Origin: Lysobacterales bacterium PRO7
GTDB lineage: Bacteria > Pseudomonadota > Gammaproteobacteria > Xanthomonadales > Rhodanobacteraceae
Direction: 5' to 3'
Assembly: GCA_021404785.1 (NCBI GenBank)
Contig: QWHH01000004.1
Coordinates: 231,967-295,966 of the forward strand
DNA: 64,000 nucleotides
Position 1 is the first letter of the stretch; the number at the start of each line of letters is the position of its first letter. Shown here in pieces: positions 48,615 to 58,527 of this stretch. The notes beneath the pieces were generated by a model. That model was not told the origin of the DNA and did no database searches. It worked only from the letters and a program-made list of their open reading frames with translations. The position numbers were made by a program, and so were the translations under genes.

Positions 48615-49611
48615 CGCGCTTTCCGCGCGCCGCTGGCTGGGCGTGTGGCTATTCGCCATCGCGCTCGCGGTCGTGATTTGCGCTGGCGTCGAAGCACATT
48701 GGCGCGCAGCGGACTATCGACCAAACATCCTCGATTCGCGCCAGCTGTGGTCGCAGCAGCGCGAGCGCGTGAATCGCGGGCCGGGCACGGCGCTGGCCCT
48801 GCTCGGTGCCTCGCGCACCGAATTCGGCATTGATCCGAAGCGACTGCGCGAACGCCTGCCGAAATACCGGCCCGTCATGCTCGCAGTGGATGCGCATTAT
48901 CCGCTCGCGACCCTGCGCGATCTCGCGGCCGACGCAGATTTCCGCGGTGTGGTGTTGTGCGATCTGGATGCGGTTGGTTACCTGCGCACCTTCTGGGACA
49001 TGCAGCAACCCTACGTCGATTACTTCCACAAGCAATGGACGCCGAGCTGGAACCTGCACCGGCATCTGCTGACGGACTGGCAACGCGCCGCGGTGATCGC
49101 CAATCCGGCTTTTGGATGGAAGGCCAGTCTCATCCACGCGCTCGACGGCGGGCAGCCGTTCCACGATTACATCCGCTACTACGCCAATCGCAGCGGCGAC
49201 ATCGACTACCGGCAGACTGATCCCGAATCCAGCAAGCGGCATTTCGCGCAAACAATGGAAGGCAATATCGCGCACCTGCCGCCGCACGATCCGCAACGCT
49301 GGCTCACGGATCTGGCGCCAATGCATGCATGGATCGCCGCGATCGATGCGCGCGGCGGTAGCGTGATTTTCTATTCCAGTCCGGTCAATGGACTGCAGCG
49401 CGAGGCGCTGCAACGCGTGTTTCCACGCGAAGAGTACTGGGATCGCCTGGTCACCGCGTTTCCCGATGCGCATTTCCTCGATGCGTTGGACGTGCCCGCA
49501 TTGTCTCGTTTCGATCTGCCGGACGATTCGCACATGGACTACCGCGACAAGTCGGCCTATACCGATGCGCTGGCGAGTGTGCTCGTCGATCGTGGTTGGC
49601 TGAGTCGCTGA
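48589..49611 (+). CDS. Membrane-anchored SGNH/AlgJ-AlgX-like protein, MBOAT partner
   Basis: 340 residues. One N-terminal helix (about 17-35), then a periplasmic domain with a block resembling SGNH motif I (LALLGASRTEFGID, Ser near residue 72). At the C-terminus LPDDSHMDYRDKSAY supplies the Asp-x2-His of motif V. These would form the Ser-His-Asp triad of an acyl transferase/esterase working with the MBOAT protein upstream. ATG 48589 is preferred to a GTG at 48580. Specific polysaccharide unknown. Confidence 0.7.
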   Translation: MPSSISSSDALSARRWLGVWLFAIALAVVICAGVEAHWRAADYRPNILDSRQLWSQQRERVNRGPGTALALLGASRTEFGIDPKRLRERLPKYRPVMLAVDAHYPLATLRDLAADADFRGVVLCDLDAVGYLRTFWDMQQPYVDYFHKQWTPSWNLHRHLLTDWQRAAVIANPAFGWKASLIHALDGGQPFHDYIRYYANRSGDIDYRQTDPESSKRHFAQTMEGNIAHLPPHDPQRWLTDLAPMHAWIAAIDARGGSVIFYSSPVNGLQREALQRVFPREEYWDRLVTAFPDAHFLDALDVPALSRFDLPDDSHMDYRDKSAYTDALASVLVDRGWLSR

Positions 49612-49618
49612 GACAACT

Positions 49619-51637
49619 TCAACGCAAGCCCGCCTCGCGCAATTGGTGCAATTGGTCGCGCATGCGTGCGGCGTCCTCGAACTCCAGATTCTGTGCGTGC
49701 TTGTACATCTGCGCCTCGATGCGCTTGAGTTCGGCGGCGAGCTTTTCCGGCGACAGCACGGTGTAGTCGGCGCGATCTTCGGCCACGCGCAGCGCGCCGC
49801 GCTTGCGGCCGCCGTGTTCTGCCTCGGCATCGGCGCGCGCGCCTTCCATGATGTCGGTGATTTTCTTGACCACCGATTTCGGCGTGATGCCGTGCTCGAG
49901 GTTGTACTCGACCTGCTTGTTGCGGCGGCGGTCGGTCTCCTCGATCGCGCGCTTCATCGAATCGGTGATGCGGTCCGCATACAGGATCGCCGTGCCACGC
50001 AGGTTGCGCGCGGCGCGGCCGATGGTCTGGATCAGCGATCCGGTCGAACGCAGGAATCCTTCCTTGTCCGCGTCGAGGATCGCCACCAGCGACACCTCGG
50101 GCATGTCCAGGCCCTCGCGCAGCAGGTTGATGCCGACGAGCACGTCGAACTTGCCCAGGCGCAAGTCGCGCAGGATCTCCACGCGCTCCACGGTTTCGAT
50201 GTCCGAGTGCAGGTAGCGCACGCGCACGCCATGTTCTTCCAGGTAATCCGTCAGGTTTTCTGACATGCGCTTGGTCAGCGTCGTCACCAGGACGCGGTCG
50301 CCCATGGCGACGCGCGCATTGCATTCGCCGAGCAGGTCGTCGACCTGGGTGCGCACGGGCCGCACTTCGACTTGCGGATCGACCAAACCCGTTGGCCGCA
50401 CCACGAGTTCGACGATATTGCCTTGCGTATGCGCGAGTTCGTACTTGCCCGGCGTGGCGGAAACGAAGATGCAACGCGGCGCGCGGCGTTCCCATTCCTC
50501 GAACTTCAGTGGCCGGTTGTCGAGCGCGGAGGGCAGGCGGAAGCCAAATTCGACCAGGGTTTCCTTGCGCGAGCGGTCGCCCTTGTACATGGCGCCGAGT
50601 TGCGGAATCGTCACATGCGATTCGTCCACGACGAGCAGCGCGTCGGCGGGAAGATAGTCGAACAGGCAGGGTGGTGGCTCGCCCGGCGCGTGGCCGGTCA
50701 GGTGCCGCGAGTAATTCTCGATGCCATTGCAGTAGCCGATCTCGGCGAGCATTTCCAGATCGAATTGGGTGCGCTGTTGCAGGCGCTGGGCTTCGACCAG
50801 ATTGTTTGCCGAATACAACTGTTCGAGGCGTTCCTTGAGCTCGACCTTGATTGTCTCCACTGCTTCAAGCACGGTGCGGCGCGTGGTCACGTAATGCGAG
50901 CCGGGATAGATCGTGTAGCGCGGAATCTTGCGTGTCGCCGCGCCAGTGAGCGGATCGAACAGCGAGAGGTTTTCGATCACGCCATCGAACAACTCGATGC
51001 GCACCGCTTCCATCTCGTTTTCCGCCGGGAACACGTCCACGGTTTCGCCGCGCACGCGATAGCTGCCGCGATGCAGTTCGTAGTCGCCGCGTTCGTATTG
51101 CAGCTCGGTCAGGCGGCGCAACAGTTCGCGCTGATCCAATTTATCGCCGCGCACCAGATGCAGCACCATGCGGTGGTATTCGCCCGGATCGCCCAAACCA
51201 TAAATCGCCGATACGGTGGATACGATGACCGCATCGCGACGCTCGATCAGCGCCTTGGTCGCCGACAGGCGCATCTGCTCGATGTGCTCGTTGATCGACG
51301 AGTCCTTTTCGATGTAGGTGTCGCTCGACGGAACGTAGGCTTCGGGCTGGTAGTAGTCGTAGTAACTGACGAAATACTCCACCGCATTGTGCGGAAAGAA
51401 CTCCTTGAACTCGCCGTAGAGCTGCGCCGCCAGCGTCTTGTTCGGCGCCATGACGATGGTCGGTCGTTGCACGCGTTCGATGACGTTGGCGATGGTGTAG
51501 GTCTTGCCCGAGCCGGTCACGCCGAGCAGGGTCTGGTGCGCGAGTCCGGACTCGAAACCGGCGACGAGTTTTTCGATCGCCTCGGGCTGGTCGCCGGCGG
51601 GGCGGAAAGGCGCAACAAGTTGGAAGCGGTCGGACAT
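49619..51637 (-). CDS. uvrB: Excinuclease ABC subunit B UvrB
   Basis: Damage-verification helicase of nucleotide excision repair. 672 residues, normal. Walker [11 protein letters not shown], beta-hairpin [32 protein letters not shown] Walker [31 protein letters not shown] and QTIGRAARN (motifs V/VI), and a C-terminal UVR motif ([31 protein letters not shown]). Start ATG 51637 ([18 protein letters not shown]). A TATAAT-like -10 lies on the minus strand at 51663-51668; no LexA-type box was obvious. Confidence 0.98.
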   Translation of the reverse strand: MSDRFQLVAPFRPAGDQPEAIEKLVAGFESGLAHQTLLGVTGSGKTYTIANVIERVQRPTIVMAPNKTLAAQLYGEFKEFFPHNAVEYFVSYYDYYQPEAYVPSSDTYIEKDSSINEHIEQMRLSATKALIERRDAVIVSTVSAIYGLGDPGEYHRMVLHLVRGDKLDQRELLRRLTELQYERGDYELHRGSYRVRGETVDVFPAENEMEAVRIELFDGVIENLSLFDPLTGAATRKIPRYTIYPGSHYVTTRRTVLEAVETIKVELKERLEQLYSANNLVEAQRLQQRTQFDLEMLAEIGYCNGIENYSRHLTGHAPGEPPPCLFDYLPADALLVVDESHVTIPQLGAMYKGDRSRKETLVEFGFRLPSALDNRPLKFEEWERRAPRCIFVSATPGKYELAHTQGNIVELVVRPTGLVDPQVEVRPVRTQVDDLLGECNARVAMGDRVLVTTLTKRMSENLTDYLEEHGVRVRYLHSDIETVERVEILRDLRLGKFDVLVGINLLREGLDMPEVSLVAILDADKEGFLRSTGSLIQTIGRAARNLRGTAILYADRITDSMKRAIEETDRRRNKQVEYNLEHGITPKSVVKKITDIMEGARADAEAEHGGRKRGALRVAEDRADYTVLSPEKLAAELKRIEAQMYKHAQNLEFEDAARMRDQLHQLREAGLR

Positions 51638-51780
51638 CGCAGGTTCCGTAAGCGAACCGATGATTATAGTCCGGCCGCGATTTCGAAGTCGGCGTTTTCC
51701 TACACGCTCCGGCGCCCGCTGCCGATTCTGCCCGCGCGGCGTGATTCCTAGCATGACCGCATCGTCGAGGAGGAGCCGTC

Positions 51781-52341
51781 ATGCGCCAGCCGTCATCGAA
51801 ATGCGTGCGTGGAATCACCCTGATCGAATTGATCTTCACCATCGCGATCGGATCCATCCTGTGTGCGGTGAGCCTGCCCGCGTTGGGAGGTTTGATGAAT
51901 GGCGGGCAGTCGCGCAGTGCGCACAACGCGCTGGTCGCAGCGCTGAATCTGGCGCGCAGTACGGCAGCATCGCGCCAGGCCGATGTCTCGATCTGTCCGA
52001 GTCGAGATGGCGCCACCTGCGACAATGCGATCTGGTGGCAGCATGGCTGGATCGTGTTCGCCGATGCCAACCACGACGGCGTGCGCAGCGCCAACGAGGC
52101 GATTATCCATGTCGGGCAAGCGCACGACGGCTTGGCCATCGCCAGCAGCGCGGGCCGCAAACACGTCACTTATCGTGGCGACGGCAGCTCCGCTGGCACC
52201 AATCTCACCTTCACGTTCTGCGACCGCCGCGGCCCGGCCAGCGCGGATACCATCGCGATCAGCAACGCTGGCCGCATCCGTTCCGGCAAGGCCACGGCCG
52301 CCCAAGCTGCGGCGGCGTGCCACGGATTGCCGACACCTTGA
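51781..52341 (+). CDS. GspH/FimT-family type IV pseudopilin
   Basis: 186 residues. Prepilin signal: basic leader MRQPSSKCVRG followed by ITLIELIFTIAIGSILCAVSLPALGGL, cleaved after Gly with the conserved Glu at mature +5. The domain after it (ARSTAASRQADVSICPSRDGATC...WQHGWIVFADANHDG) is the GspH/FimT fold. AGGAGG ribosome site. It stands alone; no other pilus genes are near. Probably a minor pseudopilin used by type IV pili encoded elsewhere. Confidence 0.88.
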   Translation: MRQPSSKCVRGITLIELIFTIAIGSILCAVSLPALGGLMNGGQSRSAHNALVAALNLARSTAASRQADVSICPSRDGATCDNAIWWQHGWIVFADANHDGVRSANEAIIHVGQAHDGLAIASSAGRKHVTYRGDGSSAGTNLTFTFCDRRGPASADTIAISNAGRIRSGKATAAQAAAACHGLPTP

Positions 52342-52386
52342 CCAAACTCCCGTTGTCCCTGAAAATACGCGGCTCGCTTCGACTAT

Positions 52387-52461
<75 letters not shown>

Positions 52462-52470
52462 TATGAAACA

Positions 52471-52497
52471 AGGGCCTGCAGTAATGCAGGCCCTTTT
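52471..52497 (+). terminator. Rho-independent terminator after tRNA-Asn
   Basis: Stem AGGGCCTGCA / TGCAGGCCCT with loop GTAA, followed by TTTTT. Ten base pairs, GC-rich, directly 9 bp past the tRNA. Confidence 0.9.
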
Positions 52498-52518
52498 TCA
52501 CATCCGAGATAAAAACAA

Positions 52519-52542
52519 CAACGATACTTACAACGATACTTA
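52519..52542. repeat. Two abutting 12-bp direct repeats CAACGATACTTA
   Basis: Identical head-to-tail copies at 52519-52530 and 52531-52542, 58 bp past the tRNA, in an AT-rich patch unlike its surroundings. Their place between an attachment-type tRNA and an AlpA/Xis-like gene is what one expects of recombinase or excisionase arm sites; that role is inferred. Confidence 0.5.
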
Positions 52543-52621
52543 TTATTTTCTGATGCACTTGGAAGCAGCGAGAATTCTCTAGCTTTTCTGGGCGCAGCGC
52601 ACTTTCCCGCGAATCACCAAT

Positions 52622-52789
52622 TTATTTCCGGCGACACGAATTGAGCCATGCTTCGACATCAGCGACGTCGAAGCGCACCGCCGTCCCGAGTTGCATCCAC
52701 TCGAGATGGCCCGCCTCGCGCGCGCGGTCGACCGTGGCCTTGCTGCAGTTGGCCATCTGCATGACGCCTTTCTTGTTAATCAACTTCAT
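52622..52789 (-). CDS. AlpA/excisionase-like small DNA-binding protein
   Basis: 55 residues, start MKLINKKGVMQMANCSKATVDRA with an AAGGAGAAAC ribosome site. Helix-turn-helix of the AlpA/MerR-excisionase type: KKGVMQMANCSKATVDRAREAGHLEW recognition region (split at residues 6-31) then AVRFDVADVEAWLNSC, the usual beta-wing and helix. Such proteins control excision of prophages and islands. It faces the tRNA, with the tandem repeats between. Confidence 0.8.
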   Translation of the reverse strand: MKLINKKGVMQMANCSKATVDRAREAGHLEWMQLGTAVRFDVADVEAWLNSCRRK

Positions 52790-53385
52790 AGTGTTTCTCC
52801 TTCGCAAAGTATTGGATGCCCGGCAGGGCAGATGGGAAGCTTCGACAAAAATGTGCAGGCAGCCAAGCTGAGCGGTCGACGCCAACGATGGCGACCGCAA
52901 GCATGGCCGTGAATTGCATTTGCCAAGTCGAGCAGGCGCAACTTGCCTGTCTCAAGTTGGCCTTTAGGGCCTGCGCGTGACATTCCAGGCGGACCTGTCA
53001 CGAAAATGCCTATCTCGAGGATAGGTGCGGCTAGATTTTAAGAGCTCGCCTCGTCGCTCTGTTGAGCAGCTCATGCAATGCATGGTGCTCGGAAAAACTT
53101 ATGCGCCGATCCTACCGGTTCGCGTTCACGTGTCAAGCAAATGCAAGCAATTTCCTCATGCCGGATCGAGGTGCGCGCGCGATGCGCCGCTGGCGCGGGC
53201 CGCCACCGCAGTCAGGCGACGGGCGAGATACTGCCAATCCGCATCTGCGTATTCCGGTCGAGTTGACCATCGGTTCCGGTTGACTTTGCCGCGCTATGAT
53301 TTTGCGTGCTGGTGCTGCCGGTCGCTCGAATGTCTTGTGGAGACTGCGCGGTCGTCTCTGTCGCTGTAAGATATTGTGCTGCTTC
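52790..53385. other. 596-bp stretch without a supported gene
   Basis: Short open frames here show no family motif, no ribosome site and no coding-like codon pattern. One small dyad, CCTATC-TCGAG-GATAGG (53009-53025), is the only structure seen; it may be an operator for the AlpA-like gene 220 bp away or a weak hairpin. Otherwise nothing found. Confidence 0.5.
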
Positions 53386-54795
53386 TTACGGTTCGGTCTC
53401 AAAGCCATTCGCGAAGATCGTGTCGTAGTCGGCCAGAATACGCATGACGCCGAAATCCGCGGTTCCGTTGTTCGCCGCCTCTGGCAGATGGCCGGCCACC
53501 ACCAATTTTCCATCCGGCTGCAGCGCCGGTTTGCGCGCGTCGAAGATTGTGCTCGGCTGAAATGCCACGGTGAGGTATCCGCCACTTCCGAAGGTTGGAT
53601 CGACCTGCCCATTGGCTTGCAGCTTCGCCAGAAATACCCCGGCGCGCGCGTAGGGGCCTGCGACTAACCAGCCGCCGGCGTGCGTGGGCGCAATCAGGGT
53701 CGGCACGCTGGCGCTTGCGGGGATGCTGGCAACCCCGTTGCTGCCGAAAGCAGGATCGAGCGTGCCATCGGGCGCGTACTTGGCGACGAAGATGACGCTT
53801 TGCGGCCCCACACTGCCCGCACCGGCCAGGAGCGAGTCACCGGATGGCTCCACAAAGACCGCACCTACCTCGGAGCCGCTGACCGGGACAAGCACGCGGG
53901 AGCTTTGCCCAAAGCCCGAATCGAGCACTCCGGCGGAAGTTAATCGAACCGCCGCGCCGCTCATGGGATTGGGCGTATCGGTTTCACCTGCCGCCACAAT
54001 CCGGCCGCTGCCGTCAATACCGGCAGCATAGGCAAAGTTGAATTGCGCCTGCTGCGGGGGTTGTGCCCAGTACAGAAACTCCAGCACATAGCCGGAATTG
54101 AATGCCGGGTCGAGCGCGCCCGCCGGTGTCAGCCGAGCAACGGCCCCTAAGTAATCGAATCCAGCCGAGCCATGGTCGTATCCGAGCTCACCCGCCAGAA
54201 CGATGTTCCCGAGTCCATCGAGCAGCGCCGCGTTGGCGCAATCGATATCGGCGAAGCTGAACCCGAAGTGCACCGTGCCGTTGCCACCGAATGTGGAATC
54301 CAAATTGCCTGTGTTATCCACTCGGATCGCGGCAAAGTGACTGTGCACCGTATCGAAATACGCGCACCCGGCTGCGACGATGCGGCCATCGGGTTGAATG
54401 GCGAGGTCGTTTGCTACCGATACACTGTTGGCGCCAGTGCCCGCCAGCGCGAAATCGACGAGACGATATCCGCTGGCATCGGCCGCAAAGGATGTATCCA
54501 CCTGGCCATCGGGCAGCAAACGGGTCAACACGAAATCGGCGTCGGTCGGCTGGCCGGAAGCGTTGTAATTCTGCGCCTGGCCCCCGATCACGATGCGGCC
54601 GGCAGCATCGATCGCCACGGAATTGGGGATGACGTCCCCCGGCGTCTTCCAGTTGATGAGCTCGAATCCGCCGACGCCGAAGGTTGTGTCGATGTCGCCA
54701 TCCGCCGCCTGCGCGAGTGGGGCTACAACCAGCGCCACGGCGATCAACAGCGCCACGCGTCTGAACGAATTTTCGTAGTGGTCGATAGTTCGCAT
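53386..54795 (-). CDS. Secreted delta-60-repeat protein with C-terminal IFANGFE motif
   Basis: 469 residues. Signal peptide (about 1-30, ending QA|ADGD). About seven delta-60 repeats follow, each with a D-x2-F-G-x-x-G kernel (DTTFGVGG, DTSFAADA, DSTFGGNG, DPAFNSGY, DSGFGQSS, DPAFGSNG, DPTFGSGG) and a partner PDG-x-hydrophobic-hydrophobic-AG strand. This is the layout of a beta-propeller-like surface protein. The last residues are DTIFANGFETEP, a motif echoed in the protein at 58528-59583. Function unknown. Confidence 0.82.
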   Translation of the reverse strand: MRTIDHYENSFRRVALLIAVALVVAPLAQAADGDIDTTFGVGGFELINWKTPGDVIPNSVAIDAAGRIVIGGQAQNYNASGQPTDADFVLTRLLPDGQVDTSFAADASGYRLVDFALAGTGANSVSVANDLAIQPDGRIVAAGCAYFDTVHSHFAAIRVDNTGNLDSTFGGNGTVHFGFSFADIDCANAALLDGLGNIVLAGELGYDHGSAGFDYLGAVARLTPAGALDPAFNSGYVLEFLYWAQPPQQAQFNFAYAAGIDGSGRIVAAGETDTPNPMSGAAVRLTSAGVLDSGFGQSSRVLVPVSGSEVGAVFVEPSGDSLLAGAGSVGPQSVIFVAKYAPDGTLDPAFGSNGVASIPASASVPTLIAPTHAGGWLVAGPYARAGVFLAKLQANGQVDPTFGSGGYLTVAFQPSTIFDARKPALQPDGKLVVAGHLPEAANNGTADFGVMRILADYDTIFANGFETEP

Positions 54796-54920
54796 GACGG
54801 AGGTTAAATCAATACACGCAACTCACCTATGGGGCATTATTGAACAGGGCATAGCCTTCGGCAACGCCCGCAGCCGCAGCTCGGGTCGAGCCGCACAGAA
54901 CGACTACTGCCTCTGTGCGA

Positions 54921-57722
54921 TCAAAATGGACAGGCCGTGAGCGTCGCGCTGTTGAAGTCCACGGTTCCGCCTTGAATGAACGTCGTTGCCGTGAATACAG
55001 GTAGCGGCACGGAATCCACGTCCGGGGTGTTTTGCGCGTTCGCCGTCTGGATGTGTAATGGCCACCAGTCCCCGGCGGAAGCCCATACCAAACCGCGCCG
55101 TTGTGCAACAGAGTCAAAGCGCCAGCAGGCCGGTTGCGTCGGATCGGTCGTCGCACAGCTCGATGCGGGCGCGGCCAAGTCAGCAGCAGGCAGGTTCTCC
55201 ACATTGGCCTGACGCACGTCTGCCAAGGTCGCGAAAACATAGTCCGGCAACTGTTGGGAACTGGTAAACGAACGCGCCGACAGGCTCACGCGATGCGACA
55301 CCATATTCGTTGGGCTGACCAGTACTGCCAAACGCACCGCACCGGGGTTGTCGGGTGCACTCGGCGGCGTCGGATAGGATATTTCGTTACCCGGCGTGCC
55401 GGTGAAGGAGTAAGCCTTCTGGCCACCGGCGCACACGATCAAGCTATTCACGGTCGAAAGGATATAGGGCGCGCTGGTGTCGTGAATCCATTGGTCCGAG
55501 TCGTTCACAAAATAGTCGGTGTTGTTCCAGAATGCGGCGAAGGTCGGCTCGGAAACATCGAGCGTGCCAACCGCAATGCCGTCCTGCTCCTGCCCGAGCG
55601 GGCCGCGGTAGACGACTTGAACGAACAAGTCGGTGGCGTTGACCGGAATCGGATCGTTACTGAAATCGAACGCGACTGCGGAGGCACTCGCCGCATTGAG
55701 CGTCGCAGCGGGCACGGCGATGGACTGCGATACCGATATCTCCTGATAAGGCGTCCGCACGCTGCCGGCGGTGCAGGTCGTCGGTGGGTTCGTGGTTGTC
55801 CCGGCATAGGTCGTGACCGGCAGGCCTGCCAGTGAAGGCGTGTAGCAAGCGTTACGGTGATAACGGGCCACGGCGACAAGGTAGGCGTTGCCACTGTTGG
55901 GGTTGGAAAAGTTTGGTGTGCCGGCCGTGGTGGCGATCATCGTTTGCGGGACGACGGTACCGGTGCCGCTTTCGGTGATGTTCGGCGTCGTGTTGTGGAT
56001 TTTCAGGCGCAGCGTCGTGAATCCGAAAATCGCGCAACCATCCGACGGAGTGCTGCCGACGCACGGATACCCATATTGGTTCATTGAATGCGGTGCGCCC
56101 TGATTCAACACGGCCAATGCGCCGTAATTGATCGGCTCCACGTCGATGGTGCCGCGGAAGAAGTAATTGATCATCCCGGCGGAATAGCCGACCGCGCGCG
56201 GGATGGTGAGGTTGGCGATGTTCACCAGTTCCTCGATGCCGGTGGCTGTTTCGGAAACGTAGTTGACGCCAGGAGCGAAACTGAGAATGGGCTGGGCAAA
56301 AACACCCACCGCGGCGAGCGGCGGTTGGGTGAAGCCGACAGGCAACACGTCCTGCGATGAATACGACGGGTCTACGGTGTCGGAAACCGCGCGGGTGTAG
56401 TGCGTGCAAGACACGGCCTGCGCGGGCGGGAAAATCACGGGCGATGGCAGGTAGCACGAAAAATTCGCTGCGGTGTAGCCATGTGCACTATCGAGCGTTT
56501 GCGGCGGTTCCGCATACGGATCGGTGCTCGCGCCCGGCAGTGTGCCGCCGGTGAAGAAGCCGCGGTTCGTGTAGTCGGCCAAGCCGTAGCGGTTATCCGG
56601 AGATGTGGACGGCGTGTCGTTGTAGGCGCGCGTGGTAAAGAACCTTAGCGGTGTCGCGAAGGTTACGGCTGGATAATTTCCCAAGGGCGGCGGCGGAATC
56701 ACCGTACTCAAGTTCTCCCCGAAGAAACTGCGCACGTAGGAGCCGCTTGTGCCAACCGTTTGGCCAAGCACGCGCGCATTCGTGAAACCTTCGAGGGCTT
56801 GCTGCTCAGGGCTTTGAAGGAAGCTGTGTGGATCGTTGCGCGTGTGTTGCGGCTGCCCTGTGTCTTGCAGCAAATGAACGACGTCACCCAAATCGCGAAA
56901 GGTGGTCGCCCATTGATAAAGGCGATACGCAGCCGCGTTGTAGCGGTCTCCATCGGTTGGTGAAGGCGTGCTTGTAGCCGGAAACTCTTGCGTGAGCGCC
57001 AGCCACATGGCTTGCCGTGCGTCTTCGTAGGTGAAGTGGTTCCGGCGGCTGGTGTCGATTTGCGGAAGCACTGGCGGCGTGGGAAAACTATCGACAACAC
57101 CCTGCGCCCAATCGACGGATTTCTGGCATGGCCCGAAGGCCGACGGGCAAGCTTTCACGCCACCGTTGAGGCCCAGGTTGTTGATGGGATCGTAAAAATG
57201 ATTGAGCACGCGAAGGGTGCTGCCGGTGCTGGGGGCAGTGCTCAGCGGATTGCAGTTCGCCGAGATGTAGTTGAGAGCCGTTGCTACTCCCAGATCGTCT
57301 TCACGCACCGCGCCACGCACCAACCAGTTCTGGATGGGGAGCTTCATGTTTTCGCCCGGCAAATCCACCGTGGCTCTGAAAAGCACAAATCTTGGGTCAA
57401 CTGCAGGGATTTTGCCAAGCAAGAACTCCTGCATATTGCAATGTTCGAACCCAGCCGGCGGATAGAGCTGACCAGTAATGTTGTCGAGATACTCATCGGG
57501 ACCGGCGATGGGTGGTGGTGCGCCCCAATAAATCGAGAATGGCGTCAACACATCCAGACGATCCAAGCCGAGACTGTGAATCGTTGATGTCGAACCCGTT
57601 GCCGCAAGTACCGATACCGAATACGCCTGATCGGTCATCAGCGCGTGGGTTTCCGTCTCGTAGGGATAGCACGCACAGGACGTGAAGGAGAGAATCAGCG
57701 CAATCCAAGCGGAAATTTTCAT
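54921..57722 (-). CDS. Large exported protein with phospholipase C/P1-nuclease-like N-terminal domain
   Basis: 933 residues from ATG 57722, which overlaps the upstream gene stop. Signal region MKISAWIALILSFTSCAC; the Cys pair makes a lipoprotein possible though the lipobox is not ideal. Metal-site candidates of the zinc-dependent PLC/S1-P1 fold: ETETHALMTDQA (His26), LRVLNHFYDPINNLGLNGG (His175, Asp178) and LGDVVHLLQDTGQPQHTRNDPH (His283, Asp287, His293). The C-terminal two-thirds is beta-rich, Thr/Pro-rich and unrecognised, with several Cys. A hydrolase acting outside the cell is likely; substrate unknown. Confidence 0.7.
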   Translation of the reverse strand: MKISAWIALILSFTSCACYPYETETHALMTDQAYSVSVLAATGSTSTIHSLGLDRLDVLTPFSIYWGAPPPIAGPDEYLDNITGQLYPPAGFEHCNMQEFLLGKIPAVDPRFVLFRATVDLPGENMKLPIQNWLVRGAVREDDLGVATALNYISANCNPLSTAPSTGSTLRVLNHFYDPINNLGLNGGVKACPSAFGPCQKSVDWAQGVVDSFPTPPVLPQIDTSRRNHFTYEDARQAMWLALTQEFPATSTPSPTDGDRYNAAAYRLYQWATTFRDLGDVVHLLQDTGQPQHTRNDPHSFLQSPEQQALEGFTNARVLGQTVGTSGSYVRSFFGENLSTVIPPPPLGNYPAVTFATPLRFFTTRAYNDTPSTSPDNRYGLADYTNRGFFTGGTLPGASTDPYAEPPQTLDSAHGYTAANFSCYLPSPVIFPPAQAVSCTHYTRAVSDTVDPSYSSQDVLPVGFTQPPLAAVGVFAQPILSFAPGVNYVSETATGIEELVNIANLTIPRAVGYSAGMINYFFRGTIDVEPINYGALAVLNQGAPHSMNQYGYPCVGSTPSDGCAIFGFTTLRLKIHNTTPNITESGTGTVVPQTMIATTAGTPNFSNPNSGNAYLVAVARYHRNACYTPSLAGLPVTTYAGTTTNPPTTCTAGSVRTPYQEISVSQSIAVPAATLNAASASAVAFDFSNDPIPVNATDLFVQVVYRGPLGQEQDGIAVGTLDVSEPTFAAFWNNTDYFVNDSDQWIHDTSAPYILSTVNSLIVCAGGQKAYSFTGTPGNEISYPTPPSAPDNPGAVRLAVLVSPTNMVSHRVSLSARSFTSSQQLPDYVFATLADVRQANVENLPAADLAAPASSCATTDPTQPACWRFDSVAQRRGLVWASAGDWWPLHIQTANAQNTPDVDSVPLPVFTATTFIQGGTVDFNSATLTACPF

Positions 57723-58525
57723 TTGTCGTTCCCCATCTCGGTCATGACCGAGCAAAGATCGCCAGCGCGATAGTCGTGCGGCGGATGCGACGGGTTCAAG
57801 GTCTGGCTATAGGCGGGATCGAGCTTTATAAGGCGTTGCTTGAAACGCTCAACCGATCTCGAATCGGGCGTCAGATAGCTCGAGAAGCCCTCCAGACCCC
57901 AAACGGTTTTTTCATCCAATGGGGTGTCCGCCGGCAGTGCGCAAACCCTTGCTTTCAGATCGGAAAAAACCTCGTTCCTCAACTCGTGATACAGACTTGG
58001 ATCTGTCGATGCACAGTTATCGCCGGCCATGCCGTATGCGTAATCTTCAACTCGTTCCTTGAGCGGCAAATCCACTGCGCGCATAACGATGTCAGAGACG
58101 CCGACGGAAAAGATTTTCCATTTGGATGTCACGACAGCGCCTTCGCCGCTGCCTGCCTTGAAGTTACTCTTATCGACAAGGGTGTATCCCGGTTTCACCG
58201 CATTGATCGTCCACGAATTTCCTGGATGGAACCAAGGAGCACCTGGGTTCACCCTCCGCCATCCAGACGGCGTTCGGTAATACCCGTTGGCATCCGTCAA
58301 CCCAAAAGACGCGAAGGTGCATCCGGAGCTGGTCGTAAACAAGCCGCCTTGCCAAAACCATCCCAAAGCCGTCACTGTAACGCCGGGAATTCCCTTGCCG
58401 GTGGTTGCATCAACCACTCGCCCGGTTTTCGGGCTGTAAGTCATCACCAGTTCCGGAAGTTCGCCCGAGTAGATGACCACAACCAGCACCAGTGGGACCA
58501 AAAGCCAGAACAGGAGTCTGCGCAT
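57719..58525 (-). CDS. Membrane-anchored protein with carboxypeptidase-regulatory-like (CarboxypepD_reg) segment
   Basis: 268 residues. One N-terminal helix (MRRLLFWLLVPLVLVVVIYSG), then a beta-sandwich-like region starting TGRVVDATTGKGIPGVTVTALG...TDANGYYRTPSG, the signature of transthyretin-like carboxypeptidase-regulatory folds. The C-terminal half (KERVEDYAYGMAGDNC...DLCSVMTEMG) is unrecognised and Cys-containing. GGAGA ribosome site, 2 bp after the preceding gene and 4-bp overlap with the next, so it is locked into the three-gene operon. Confidence 0.65.
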   Translation of the reverse strand: MRRLLFWLLVPLVLVVVIYSGELPELVMTYSPKTGRVVDATTGKGIPGVTVTALGWFWQGGLFTTSSGCTFASFGLTDANGYYRTPSGWRRVNPGAPWFHPGNSWTINAVKPGYTLVDKSNFKAGSGEGAVVTSKWKIFSVGVSDIVMRAVDLPLKERVEDYAYGMAGDNCASTDPSLYHELRNEVFSDLKARVCALPADTPLDEKTVWGLEGFSSYLTPDSRSVERFKQRLIKLDPAYSQTLNPSHPPHDYRAGDLCSVMTEMGNDK

Positions 58526-58527
58526 GG